64,000 bases of DNA, taken from Mycoplana azooxidifex. GTDB lineage: Bacteria > Pseudomonadota > Alphaproteobacteria > Rhizobiales > Rhizobiaceae. The stretch spans positions 678,454 to 742,453 of the forward strand of contig NZ_JACIEE010000001.1 of NCBI RefSeq assembly GCF_014196765.1, read 5' to 3'. Each line of letters opens with the position of its first letter. Within the stretch, counting starts at the first letter, position 1. The notes below the pieces were generated by a model that made no database searches, was not told the origin of the DNA, and saw nothing but the letters and a program-made list of their open reading frames with translations. The position numbers and the translations under genes were made by a program. This document shows, piece by piece, positions 1-9,233 of this stretch.

Positions 1-2135
1 TCGCGGCCGATGAAATCACCCTTGTTGACCCTGACCGCAAAGCCGAGGCCGGCTTCCAGCACGTGGTCCTCGTCGGTGATGTCGTGGCCGAAATGGCGGA
101 AGGCCTTCTCGATCCGGCAGCTGTCCAGCGTGTGCAGGCCGCAGAGCCTGAGGCCCACATCGGCGCCCGCTTCCTCCAGCGCCTCGAACACGTGCGCCGT
201 CTGGTCGGTGGAGACGTAGAGCTCCCAGCCGAGTTCGCCGACATAGGTGACGCGGTGGGCGCGGGCGAGGCCCATGCCGATCTCGATCTGGCGGGCCGTG
301 GCGAAGGGATGGCTCGCGTTGGAGAGGTCGTTCGGGCTGACCTTGCCCATCAGCTCGCGCGCCTTCGGCCCCATCACGCACAGCACGCTCTCGCCCGCCG
401 TCACGTCGGTGATGACGACGAACTCGTCGCTCAGGTGCTTGCGTAGCCAGGCGAGGTCGCGCTGCAGCGTGGCACCGGGCACGACGAGGAGAAACGCGGT
501 CTGAGAAAGACGCGTCACCGTCAGGTCGCTCTCGATGCCGCCGCGGGCGTTCAGCATCTGCGTATAGACGATACGGCCGGGGGCGACGTCCATCTGGTTG
601 GCGCACATCCGCTGCAGGAAGGCGAGTGCATCGCGTCCCTCCACCCGGATTTTGCCGAACGAGGTCATGTCGAACAGGCCGACACCGTTGCGCACGGCCA
701 TATGCTCGTCGCGCTGGTTCTCGAACCAGTTCTGCCGCTTCCAGCTGTATTTGTATTCCCGCTCCTGCCCTTCTTTGGCGAACCAGTTGGCACGCTCCCA
801 GCCGGCGACCTCTCCGAAAACGGCGCCGCGGGCCTTCAGGTGCTCGTGGATCGGCGAGCGACGGACGCCGCGCGCGGTCGCCATCTGGCGATAGGGAAAG
901 TGGTCGGCATACAGCAGCCCGAGCGTCTCGGACACCCGGTCTTTCAGATAGGCACGGTTCCTCTGGAACGGCTGCGCCCGGCGGATGTCGACTTCCCACA
1001 GGTCGAACGGCGGCTCGCCGTCGTTCATCCATTGCGCGAGCGCCATGCCCGCGCCGCCCGAAGAGACGATGCCGATCGAATTGTAGCCGGCCGCGACCCA
1101 GTAGCCCTTCAATTCCGGCGCCTCGCCGAGATAGTAGCGGTCGTCCGGTGTAAAACTTTCCGGGCCATTGAAGAAGGTGTGGATGCCGGCGGTTTCCAGC
1201 ATGGGCATGCGGTTGATCGCGTTTTCGAGGATCGGCTGGAAGTGATCGAAATCCTCCGGCAGCTGATCGAAGCAAAAATCCTCGCTGATGCCGTCCATGC
1301 CCCACGGCTTGGCCTTCAGCTCGAAGGCGCCGATCAGCATCTTGCCGGCGTCCTCCTTGTAGTAGGTGCATTCGTCCGGCACGCGCAGCACGGGGAGCCG
1401 TTGCAGGTTCGGGATCGGTTCGGTGACGATGTAGAAATGCTCGCAGGCGTGCAGCGGCAGCGTCACGCCTGACATGTCGGCGAGCGTGCGCCCCCACATG
1501 CCGGCGGCGTTGACGACGTTCTCCGTCTCGATGGTGAAGGTCTCGCCGTCCCGCTCGCAGGTGACACCCGTCACCCGGCCGTCTTTGGTGACGACCGATG
1601 TGACCTTGACGTTCTCGATCACCGTCGCGCCGTTCTGCCGCGCGCCCTTTGCCAGCGCCATCGCGATGTTCGCCGGATCGCACTGGCCATCAAGCGGTAG
1701 GTGCACCGCGGCCTTCACATCAGCCGTGTTGAGGTGCGGATACATCGCCTTCACCTCGTCGACGGTGATTTCGCGCACGTCGATGTCAAAGGCGCGGGCG
1801 AGCGAGGCCTGGCGATAGATCTCTTGCCTGCGCTCGTCCGTCAGCGCCACGGTCATCGAGCCGCACTGGCGCATGCCGGTGCCGATACCGGTCTCGGCTT
1901 CGAGTTTGGTGTAGAGGTCGGCCGAATATTTCGCGAGCCGCGTCATGTTCTGCGAGGCGCGCAGCTGGCCGATCAGGCCGGCCGCATGCCAGGTCGTGCC
2001 GGACGTCAACTGCTTGCGCTCCAGCAGGACCACCTCCGTCCAGCCGAGCTTGGCGAGGTGATAGGCGACCGAGCAGCCGGAAACGCCGCCGCCGATGATG
2101 ACCGCGCGGGCCTTTGAGGGAATAGGCTTGCTCAT
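1..2135 (-). CDS. FAD-dependent dimethylglycine/sarcosine dehydrogenase-like protein with GcvT domain (3' end cut by window)
   Basis: The visible 711 codons have an N-terminal Rossmann fold with a GGGVSG dinucleotide motif about 13 residues in and the TTWHAAG stretch typical of the DAO/dimethylglycine dehydrogenase family. The second half is a GcvT-like tetrahydrofolate-binding domain. Family members are about 815 aa, so roughly 100 C-terminal residues lie outside the window. Such enzymes oxidatively demethylate N-methyl amino acids and pass the one-carbon unit to tetrahydrofolate. The ATG overlaps the stop of the upstream paralogue (ATGA), so the two are translationally coupled. Exact substrate (dimethylglycine, sarcosine or other N-methyl compound) cannot be read from the sequence. 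Confidence 0.88.
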   Translation of the reverse strand, partial: MSKPIPSKARAVIIGGGVSGCSVAYHLAKLGWTEVVLLERKQLTSGTTWHAAGLIGQLRASQNMTRLAKYSADLYTKLEAETGIGTGMRQCGSMTVALTDERRQEIYRQASLARAFDIDVREITVDEVKAMYPHLNTADVKAAVHLPLDGQCDPANIAMALAKGARQNGATVIENVKVTSVVTKDGRVTGVTCERDGETFTIETENVVNAAGMWGRTLADMSGVTLPLHACEHFYIVTEPIPNLQRLPVLRVPDECTYYKEDAGKMLIGAFELKAKPWGMDGISEDFCFDQLPEDFDHFQPILENAINRMPMLETAGIHTFFNGPESFTPDDRYYLGEAPELKGYWVAAGYNSIGIVSSGGAGMALAQWMNDGEPPFDLWEVDIRRAQPFQRNRAYLKDRVSETLGLLYADHFPYRQMATARGVRRSPIHEHLKARGAVFGEVAGWERANWFAKEGQEREYKYSWKRQNWFENQRDEHMAVRNGVGLFDMTSFGKIRVEGRDALAFLQRMCANQMDVAPGRIVYTQMLNARGGIESDLTVTRLSQTAFLLVVPGATLQRDLAWLRKHLSDEFVVITDVTAGESVLCVMGPKARELMGKVSPNDLSNASHPFATARQIEIGMGLARAHRVTYVGELGWELYVSTDQTAHVFEALEEAGADVGLRLCGLHTLDSCRIEKAFRHFGHDITDEDHVLEAGLGFAVRVNKGDFIGR

Positions 2136-4582
2136 GCGCGCAGTCTTTCATTGCTAGGATCGAAGATCGGCCCGTCCGGCTGGACGATGGCCTTGAAGCG
2201 GTCGCCGAAGATTTCCACCTCGACCTCGGTTCCGGGTACCGCAAGATCGGCGCGCAGCATGCCGAGCGCGATCGACTTGCCGGTGCGGTAGCCGAAGTTG
2301 CCCGACGTCGTCTCGCCGACCACCTTGCCCTCGTGCCAGAGCGTCGACATGTAGGGCGCGTCGCAGTCGCCGGCGTCGACGGTCAAAGCCACGAAGCGCT
2401 TGGAAACGCCCTGCTGCTTCTCCCGCTCCAGTGCCGCCTTGCCTTTGAAATCAGGCTTGGACCAGTCGACGAAGCGCTCCAGCCCGCCCTGCAGCACCGT
2501 GTAGTCGGTCGAAAGGTCGCCCTTCCAGGCGCGGTAGCCCTTCTCGATGCGCAAGCTATCCAGCGCCTCCATGCCGAAAGGCTTCAGCCCATGCTTCTGC
2601 CCCGCCGCCCAGACGGCATCGAAGATCGCAGGCGTGTCCTCGACCTTGGTGTGGATCTCCCAGCCGAGCTCGCCGGCAAACGAGACCCGCACCAGCTGGC
2701 ACCAGCGCCCGGCGATCTGCACCGACTGATGCGTCAGCCAGCCCTTTGCAAGGTCGGCGTCCGAGACTTCGGCGAGGATCGCCCGCGACTTCGGTCCGGA
2801 CAGGATCTGGCAGGAGAAATTCTCTGTGACGTCGTCGATGGTAAACGCCGCGTCCTTCGGCAGGTGCTTCCGCAGCCATTCCAGGTCGTGCCACTGCGCG
2901 GTGGCGGCGGTGATCAGGAAGAAGAAGTCCTCGTCCAGCATCATCACCGACATTTCGGTGACGATCCGGCCCTTGTCGTCGGCGAAATAGGCAAGGCCGA
3001 TGCGGCCGGGCTTCGGCACGCGACCGGTGATCAGCGACGACAACCAGGCAGTCGCCCCCTCTCCCTTCACCCGGTAGCGCGAGAAGCCCGGAAGGTCGAG
3101 GATGCCGGCCGCCTCCGTAACGGCACGGCATTCCGCCTCGATGCGCGGCCGCCACGGGCCCTCGCGGTTCCAGGTCTGGGTCGCTTGCTCCGAAAGGTCG
3201 TCGCCGGCGCCGGCATACCAGTTGGCGCGTTCCCAGCCGTTGTAGGGCTTGAACTGGGCGCCGAGGGCTGCGATCCGGTCATGGATCGGCGAGAGCTTGC
3301 GGTTGCGTCCGGCCGGCCATGCGTGCTTGGGAAAATGCATCGCATATTCGTGGCCGTAGATCTCCATGCCCTTGTCGATGCAATAATCCTGCTCCGAGGC
3401 AAAGCTCGTGAAGCGGCGCGGATCGCAGGACCACATGTCCCATTCCGTCTCGCCCTCGGTGATCCATTCGGCCAGCACCTTGCCGGCACCACCCGCCTGG
3501 CAGATGCCGAAGGTGAAGACGCAGGCCTCGAAGGCGTTCGGCACGCCCGGCATCGGCCCGATCAGCGGGTTGCCGTCGGGCGCATAGGGGATCGGCCCGT
3601 TGATCATCCGCGACAGGCCGGCGGTGCCGAGGATCGGCACGCGCTCGCAGGCGTCGTTCAGGTACCACTCCAGCCGGTCGAGATCGTCTGGGAAAAGCTG
3701 GAAGGAGAAATCGTCCGGCATCGGATCGTCGGGCGTCGTCCAGTGCGCCTTGCAGTTCCTCTCGTACGGCCCGAGGTTCATGCCGTTCTTTTCCTGACGC
3801 AGGTAGTAGGAGCTGTCGACGTCGCGCAGGAGCGGCAGCTTGTGCCCGGCTTCCCTCGACCACGCCGCAAGCTCCGGGATCTCCTCGAACAGGATGTACT
3901 GGTGGCTCATCACCATCATCGGCACGTCGCGGCCGAACCATTTGCCGACCTCGCGGGCATAGTAGCCCGCGGCGTTGACGACGTATTCGCAGCGGATCTC
4001 GCCCTGCGGCGTCGAGATCACCCATTCCTCACCTTCGCGGCGCGCACCGGTCGCCGGACAGAAGCGGAAGATCTTCGCCCCCATGTCGCGCGCGCCCTTC
4101 GCTAAGGCCTGCGTCAACTGCGCAGGGTCGATGTCGCCGTCATAGGGGTCGTAGAGCGCGCCGGTCAGTTCGTGGGTCTCCACGAAGGGATAGCGGCTCT
4201 TGATCTGGTCCGGCGTGAGGATGTCGAGGTCCATGCCCTGGTAGCGCCCCATGCCGACCACGCGCTTGAATTCCTGCAGCCGCTCCTTGGAATGGCCCAG
4301 CCGGATCGAACCGGTGACGTGGTAGTTCATCGGATAGTCGACGAGATCGCCGAGTTCGCGGTAGAGCGAGGCCGAATAGCGCTGCATGTTCATGAGTGAC
4401 CAGGAGGACGAGAAGGTCGGCACATTGCCGGCCGCATGCCAGGTCGAACCGGCCGTCAGCTCGTTCTTTTCCAGGAGCACGCAGTCGCTCCATCCGGCCT
4501 TGGCCAGGTGGTAGAGCGCAGAGGCGCCCACGGCCCCGCCCCCGATGATCACGACACGCGCATGCGACGGCAAGTTCGACAT
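2132..4582 (-). CDS. FAD-dependent dimethylglycine/sarcosine dehydrogenase-like protein with GcvT domain
   Basis: 816 aa. N-terminal FAD-binding motif GGGAVG is followed by the GSTWHAAG signature near the flavin-attachment region. The second half (about residues 470-800) is a GcvT/aminomethyltransferase domain ending in the barrel typical of DMGDH and SARDH. The start at 4582 was chosen because AAGGGGAAGAG sits just upstream; an in-frame start 16 codons earlier has no such site. It is the first gene of a two-gene operon and overlaps the next gene by 4 nt. The two proteins are paralogues and may act on different N-methyl substrates or form a heteromer; this is inference. Confidence 0.9.
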   Translation of the reverse strand: MSNLPSHARVVIIGGGAVGASALYHLAKAGWSDCVLLEKNELTAGSTWHAAGNVPTFSSSWSLMNMQRYSASLYRELGDLVDYPMNYHVTGSIRLGHSKERLQEFKRVVGMGRYQGMDLDILTPDQIKSRYPFVETHELTGALYDPYDGDIDPAQLTQALAKGARDMGAKIFRFCPATGARREGEEWVISTPQGEIRCEYVVNAAGYYAREVGKWFGRDVPMMVMSHQYILFEEIPELAAWSREAGHKLPLLRDVDSSYYLRQEKNGMNLGPYERNCKAHWTTPDDPMPDDFSFQLFPDDLDRLEWYLNDACERVPILGTAGLSRMINGPIPYAPDGNPLIGPMPGVPNAFEACVFTFGICQAGGAGKVLAEWITEGETEWDMWSCDPRRFTSFASEQDYCIDKGMEIYGHEYAMHFPKHAWPAGRNRKLSPIHDRIAALGAQFKPYNGWERANWYAGAGDDLSEQATQTWNREGPWRPRIEAECRAVTEAAGILDLPGFSRYRVKGEGATAWLSSLITGRVPKPGRIGLAYFADDKGRIVTEMSVMMLDEDFFFLITAATAQWHDLEWLRKHLPKDAAFTIDDVTENFSCQILSGPKSRAILAEVSDADLAKGWLTHQSVQIAGRWCQLVRVSFAGELGWEIHTKVEDTPAIFDAVWAAGQKHGLKPFGMEALDSLRIEKGYRAWKGDLSTDYTVLQGGLERFVDWSKPDFKGKAALEREKQQGVSKRFVALTVDAGDCDAPYMSTLWHEGKVVGETTSGNFGYRTGKSIALGMLRADLAVPGTEVEVEIFGDRFKAIVQPDGPIFDPSNERLRA

Positions 4583-4657
4583 TCTCTTCCCCTTGATTGC
4601 CTGCGATTTGTGGCAACCAAATTGATGCACGACAAGCGGCCAGAATCCGCTTTATTG

Positions 4658-4672
4658 ATCGAAGAATTCGAT
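4658..4672. promoter_or_regulatory. 15-bp dyad (6-bp arms) upstream of the dehydrogenase operon
   Basis: ATCGAA-GAA-TTCGAT, a perfect inverted repeat, lies 76 bp upstream of the dehydrogenase start and between it and the divergent LysR gene. It may be an operator, possibly for the LysR protein, but it lacks a clear T-N11-A form. No binding evidence is available. Confidence 0.3.
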
Positions 4673-4712
4673 TAGTGTCGGCGGAAGGAATTCACACGGA
4701 ACTTGGGAGTTG

Positions 4713-4955
4713 CCCCCTCATCCGCCTGCCGACACCTTCACTCCGCAAGCAATCGCATATGGATCAAGACCCCTCCCAACCCTCCCCACAAGGGGGAGGG
4801 CTTAACCTAGCCGCTCCGCCGATGCGCCGTTCTGGGCTGGCGAGTGCGCCGGGTCTTCTCCCCCTTGTGGGGGAGATGCCCGGCAGGGCAGAGGGGGACT
4901 TGCCATAGGCGATTGCCCGCCCGTGGGGAGAAGGTCGCGGCAAGCGGATGATGGG
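4713..4955. repeat. Nested palindromic intergenic mosaic repeat (RIME/REP-like), copy A
   Basis: The outer arms (about 4714-4739 and 4928-4955) are near reverse complements, built on CCCCTCATCCGCCTGCCG. The inner arms pair CCTCCCCACAAGGGGGAGG with a CTCCCCCTTGTGGGGGAG partner. The same vocabulary recurs at 37788-37926 and 39922-40116. This architecture matches rhizobial intergenic mosaic elements. The 398-bp gap between 4582 and 4981 otherwise holds only promoter sequence. Confidence 0.75.
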
Positions 4956-4980
4956 CAAACCCAGTAGACAGAGCACGCCC

Positions 4981-5829
4981 ATGCAGATCGAACTCATCGA
5001 GACCTATCTTGACCTGATGGAGACCCGCAGCTTCAACCGCACCGCCGAGCGGCTGAACCTGACCCAATCGACCGTCTCCCACCGGGTGAAGGCGCTGGAG
5101 GCGGTCCTCGGCCGGCCCCTGTTCACCCGCAACAAGGGCGGGACCCAGCCGACGGCGGCGGGCCTGCGCTTCCACGACCACGCCAAGGCGATCCAGCACC
5201 AGTGGCACGAGGCGGCACGCGCGGTCGAGACGGCGGGCGCCTACGAGCGCTCGATGCGCATCGGCCTGCAGCACGACCTTGCCGCCCACTATGCCGGCGA
5301 CTGGCTGGCGGCGGTGCGCAAGGAACTGCCGGGCACTTCGATCTATGTCGAGATCGACTATTCCAAGCAGATGAACGGCGATCTCGCCGCCGGTGACCTT
5401 GATCTCGCCATCCTCTACACCCCGCATCATCTCCCGGACCTGCACTACGAGCGCATCGGCGAGGTGACCTACGAACTCGTCTCCAACAAGGTCACGACGC
5501 TCGCCGACGTCCGCCCGGAAGACTATATCCAGGCGGTCTATTCCCCCGCCTTCGACCGCCTGCACCGGCTGGCGCTGCCGCACCTGTCGACCGCCCCGAT
5601 CGCCAGCGGCGAGACGACGGCGATCATAGCGCTCCTGACCAAGCTCGGCGGCTCGGCCTTCGTCATGGCGCCCGACGCGCTCCGGCTGACGCGCAGCGGC
5701 GCCGTCAGCCGCGTCCAGGGCGCGGAACCGATCCCGCAGACGGTCTACGCCGCCGTCAACGTCCGCACCCGCCACGCCCACCAGCATCGCCGCATCATCG
5801 GCCTGCTGCAGGCGCTCCTGAACGACTGA
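4981..5829 (+). CDS. LysR family transcriptional regulator
   Basis: 282 aa. An N-terminal winged helix-turn-helix (SFNRTAERLNLTQSTVSHRV, about residues 15-35) is followed by a periplasmic-binding-like effector domain. The start at 4981 (MQIELIETYLDL) fits the LysR family start; an in-frame ATG at 4948 lies inside the palindromic repeat and would add an atypical 11-residue leader. It is divergent from the dehydrogenase operon, the usual arrangement for a LysR protein and its target, so it may control demethylation. The effector is unknown. Confidence 0.88.
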   Translation: MQIELIETYLDLMETRSFNRTAERLNLTQSTVSHRVKALEAVLGRPLFTRNKGGTQPTAAGLRFHDHAKAIQHQWHEAARAVETAGAYERSMRIGLQHDLAAHYAGDWLAAVRKELPGTSIYVEIDYSKQMNGDLAAGDLDLAILYTPHHLPDLHYERIGEVTYELVSNKVTTLADVRPEDYIQAVYSPAFDRLHRLALPHLSTAPIASGETTAIIALLTKLGGSAFVMAPDALRLTRSGAVSRVQGAEPIPQTVYAAVNVRTRHAHQHRRIIGLLQALLND

Positions 5830-5894
5830 GGCCGGGATGGCCCAAGGTTGCCCGGCCGGCCGATGCAATTGCAACGCCGCGGTCGCAGGCGCAT

Positions 5895-5913
5895 GATCCC
5901 GGCTACCGGGATC
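5895..5913. repeat. Perfect 8-bp-arm hairpin upstream of the cyclase gene
   Basis: GATCCCGG-CTA-CCGGGATC forms a perfect inverted repeat, and a third GATCCCGG follows at 5917-5924. It lies between the LysR stop and the cyclase start. It could be a factor-independent stop without a T-run, or an operator. The sequence does not distinguish these. Confidence 0.4.
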
Positions 5914-5945
5914 GCCGATCCCGGCGGTTCGACGGGGCGCGTGCG

Positions 5946-8900
5946 ATGAACTGCCCGGCATGCGGTTTCAAGGTCGAGGACGGCTTTGCCTTCTGCCCGA
6001 AATGCGGAGCACCGCAGCAGAAGCGATGTCCTTCCTGCGGCCAGGCCTGCCCCCCCGACTATGTCTTCTGCCCCAAATGCGGGACGAGCCTCGCGCCTGC
6101 GGCAAGAAAGGCCGGGCCGCCCGCCGACCGCCGGCAGGGCGGCAAGCCTCCCCGCCGACCGCCCGTGCACGAGCAGCCTCCGCCCCGCCCGGAGGCCGAG
6201 GCCGACCGGCGCATCGTCACCGCCCTCTTCGCCGATCTCTGCGGCTACACCACGCTCGGCGAAAAGATCGATCCGGAAGTGCTGCAGGCGCTGCAGAACG
6301 AGATCTTCGAAGAGCTGAGCGCTGCCGTCGCCGCCGAGGGCGGCTATGTCGACAAGTTCGTCGGCGATGCGTTGCTGGCCCTATTCGGCGCGCCCGTCGC
6401 CCACGAGCGCGACCCGGAACGGGCGCTGCTTGCCGCCCTCGACATGCGGGCGCGGATGGCGCGGATCGCGGAGCGCTGGCAGGCGCGCCTGGGTCAGCCA
6501 CTAGAGCTCCACATCGGCGTCAACACCGGCCCCGTCGTCGCCGGCGCGGTGGGCGCAGGCGGCAGCAAGTCCTATTCCGTCACCGGCGACACGGTGAACA
6601 CGGCCCAACGCCTGCAGGCCATGGCCGGCACCGGCGAAATCCTCGTCGGCGCGCTCACCCGCCGGCTGACGCAGCATGCCTTCACCTTCGCAACGCTTGG
6701 CACCATGCCGCTGCGCGGCAAGGCCGGCGAGACGCCGGTGTTCAGGCTGGAGGCCTCCCTCGACGCCCCGCCGCCGGCGCGCGGGCTTTCGAGTTTCGGC
6801 ATCGACATCGCCATGATCGGCCGCGACGGCCAGCTCGCCGCCCTGCTGCGCTGCCTCGATTCCGTCCGCGCCGGGGCGGCCCAGCTGGTGCGCGTCGCCG
6901 GCGACGCCGGCATCGGCAAGACCCGCCTTGTCGAGACCTTCCTCGACCGCGTCCGCGCCGAACAGCCCGACATCACCATCCGGCAGACCGCCTGCTCCTC
7001 GCTCGGCGAACCGTCCTACGGCACGCTGGCGGCAGCCCTTCGCCGCGCCTACCGGATCGACCCGGCCGCCAGCCTGGAGCACACCCGCCCGCTGCTGGCC
7101 GCCGGACTGGCCGGGCTTGGCCTGTCGGGCGAGGAGATCGGGCGGCTGGAGCCGCTGTTCCTGCTCGTCCTCGGCTTCGGCGATCCGGACGACGCGTTGC
7201 GGCACCTGGAACCGGACCAGCTGCGCCGGCAGATCTTCCATGCCATGCGGACGCTGTTCGAGCGCCGGATGGAGCAGGCGCCGCTCCTGGTGGTGATCGA
7301 GGACCTGCATTGGGCCGACAGCGTCTCGATCGACGCGCTGCGCTTCATCATGGACCGGATCGAGAGCCGCCGGCTGATGCTCCTTGTCACCCACCGCCCC
7401 GGCTTCGAGACGGAAATGCTGAATTCCGCCCGCGCCAGCCAGACGACGCTCCGCCTCGACCCGCTGGCGATCGAAGAGGCGAAGACCCTGCTGGAGCAGG
7501 CACTGGGCGGCGATGTCCTGCCGCATGCGCTGCGCGACCGCATCGTCGAGCGTGCCGAGGGAAATCCGTTCTTCATCGAGGAGATCCTGCGCACATTGAT
7601 CGAAACCGGTGTGCTGCAGCGGGAGCCGGCGGGCTGGGAGGTGAAGACGGCAGCCGACGAGACCGGGACTCCGCTCGGCATCCAGGCGATGATGCTGGCC
7701 CGCATCGATCGCCTTCCCGCCGATGCGCGGCGCCTAGCCCAGGTTGCGGCCGTCATCGGCCACAGCTTCGATTTGGCACTGCTGAAGGCGCTCCCCTGCG
7801 GCGTCCACGACATCAAGGCAAGCCTCCACCAACTCGGTGACGCCGACATCGTCGAGGAGCTGGCAGACATTCCCTCCCAGGCAGCACCCCGCTACGCCTT
7901 CCGCCAGAAGCTGCTGCAGGAGGTATTCTACGATAACCTTCTCCTGCGACGCCGCACCGAGCTACACGGCGCGATCGGCGCCGTGCTCGAGCGCCGCTAC
8001 GGGCCGTCGCCGGAACACATGAACCAGTTGATCGAGCTCGGCTATCACTTCGCCGCCTCTCCCGAAAAGGAGAAGGGCGTGCGCCACCTCACGGCGGCCG
8101 GCGACCTCGCGCGCATGGCCAATGCCAACGCCGATGCCCTGCGCCTCTATGCCCGCGCCCTTTCGGCCGCCGAGGCCGCCGGCGGCGATGCCTGGCGGGA
8201 GCCGGGTGAACGCTATGCCGACCTCTGCCATCCGACGGGGCACAGCGAGGAGGCCCGGCATCTCTACGACGAGCTTTTGGCCGAAGCCCGGGACAAGGGC
8301 GAAGTGACCACGATGGCGCGCCTTACGCGCAAGCTCGGGCAGCTCGCATTCGATACCGGCGACCGCGAGCGGACGACCGCCTGCTTTGCCGAGGCGGCAG
8401 GCCTTCTCGAAGGCGTCGACGCGCCGATCGAGCTCGCCCACCTGATGCAGCGCCAGGGCCATCTCGCCTTTCGCGCCGGGGACTACAAACGGGCCATGCT
8501 ATGGGCGGACCGGGCGCTGGAATGCGCCAATCACCTCTCCTCGCATCCGGGCCCCGCGGAGAAGGCGGAGATCGCGCTCGCGATCGCCCGCGCCTTCAAC
8601 ACCAAGGGCGTGGCGCTCGCCCGCCTCGGCCAGACCCGCGACGCCGTGCAGATAGTCGAGCGCAGCGTCGAGATCGCGCTTGCCGCAAACCACCTCAACA
8701 CCGCCTGCCGCGGCTACACGAACCTCGGTGCGCTCTACACCACGATCGATCCCGCCCGCGCGATCGACGTCTGCCGGCGCGGCTACGACATGGCCCGGCA
8801 GATCGGCGATCTCGGCCATCAGGCGCGCCTGCTCACCAACCTCGCCGTCGCCTATTGCACCTTTACCGATCGCTGCCTGAGCGAGGGCCTGCCGGCTATC

Positions 8901-9215
8901 GAGGAGGCGCTGGCGATCGACCGTGCGCTCGGCCTGAGAGACCATCTTCCGGTGCCGCTCCTGGTCCTCGGCCAGATCCGCCAGTGCCACGGCGCGGCCG
9001 CGGCCGCCCGCGGTCATTACCTCGAGGCGCTGGACATCGTGCGCGACAGCGCGGAGGCGCAGCTACTGTTTCCGTGCTATGATGGGCTTGCGACGCTCTG
9101 CCTCGATCTCAACGAACTGAGCGAGGCCGAACGGTATTTCGAGCTGGCACAGCAGGTCTGCGCCAAACACGGCCTCGACCCTGACGCGCTCATCGTCCTG
9201 CCGTTTCTCGACTAG
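5946..9215 (+). CDS. Multidomain class III adenylate/guanylate cyclase with double zinc ribbon, AAA ATPase and TPR region
   Basis: 1089 aa. Residues 1-45 hold two CxxC...CxxC zinc ribbons (C3/C6/C17/C20 and C28/C31/C42/C45). A Pro/Arg-rich linker leads to a class III cyclase domain (about 88-255). Metal ligands D97 and D141, base-reading K137 and D215, and the N218/R222 pair are all present, so it looks catalytically competent. A STAND/AAA-type ATPase follows, with P-loop GDAGIGKT near 319 and Walker B VVIEDLHWAD near 448. The C-terminal 400 residues are helical TPR-like repeats. It should be a cytoplasmic signalling protein making cAMP (or cGMP) under ATPase/TPR control. The input signal is unknown. 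The peroxiredoxin-like gene follows after 18 bp. Confidence 0.93.
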   Translation: MNCPACGFKVEDGFAFCPKCGAPQQKRCPSCGQACPPDYVFCPKCGTSLAPAARKAGPPADRRQGGKPPRRPPVHEQPPPRPEAEADRRIVTALFADLCGYTTLGEKIDPEVLQALQNEIFEELSAAVAAEGGYVDKFVGDALLALFGAPVAHERDPERALLAALDMRARMARIAERWQARLGQPLELHIGVNTGPVVAGAVGAGGSKSYSVTGDTVNTAQRLQAMAGTGEILVGALTRRLTQHAFTFATLGTMPLRGKAGETPVFRLEASLDAPPPARGLSSFGIDIAMIGRDGQLAALLRCLDSVRAGAAQLVRVAGDAGIGKTRLVETFLDRVRAEQPDITIRQTACSSLGEPSYGTLAAALRRAYRIDPAASLEHTRPLLAAGLAGLGLSGEEIGRLEPLFLLVLGFGDPDDALRHLEPDQLRRQIFHAMRTLFERRMEQAPLLVVIEDLHWADSVSIDALRFIMDRIESRRLMLLVTHRPGFETEMLNSARASQTTLRLDPLAIEEAKTLLEQALGGDVLPHALRDRIVERAEGNPFFIEEILRTLIETGVLQREPAGWEVKTAADETGTPLGIQAMMLARIDRLPADARRLAQVAAVIGHSFDLALLKALPCGVHDIKASLHQLGDADIVEELADIPSQAAPRYAFRQKLLQEVFYDNLLLRRRTELHGAIGAVLERRYGPSPEHMNQLIELGYHFAASPEKEKGVRHLTAAGDLARMANANADALRLYARALSAAEAAGGDAWREPGERYADLCHPTGHSEEARHLYDELLAEARDKGEVTTMARLTRKLGQLAFDTGDRERTTACFAEAAGLLEGVDAPIELAHLMQRQGHLAFRAGDYKRAMLWADRALECANHLSSHPGPAEKAEIALAIARAFNTKGVALARLGQTRDAVQIVERSVEIALAANHLNTACRGYTNLGALYTTIDPARAIDVCRRGYDMARQIGDLGHQARLLTNLAVAYCTFTDRCLSEGLPAIEEALAIDRALGLRDHLPVPLLVLGQIRQCHGAAAAARGHYLEALDIVRDSAEAQLLFPCYDGLATLCLDLNELSEAERYFELAQQVCAKHGLDPDALIVLPFLD

Positions 9216-9233
9216 CCAGAGGAGCACACACCA

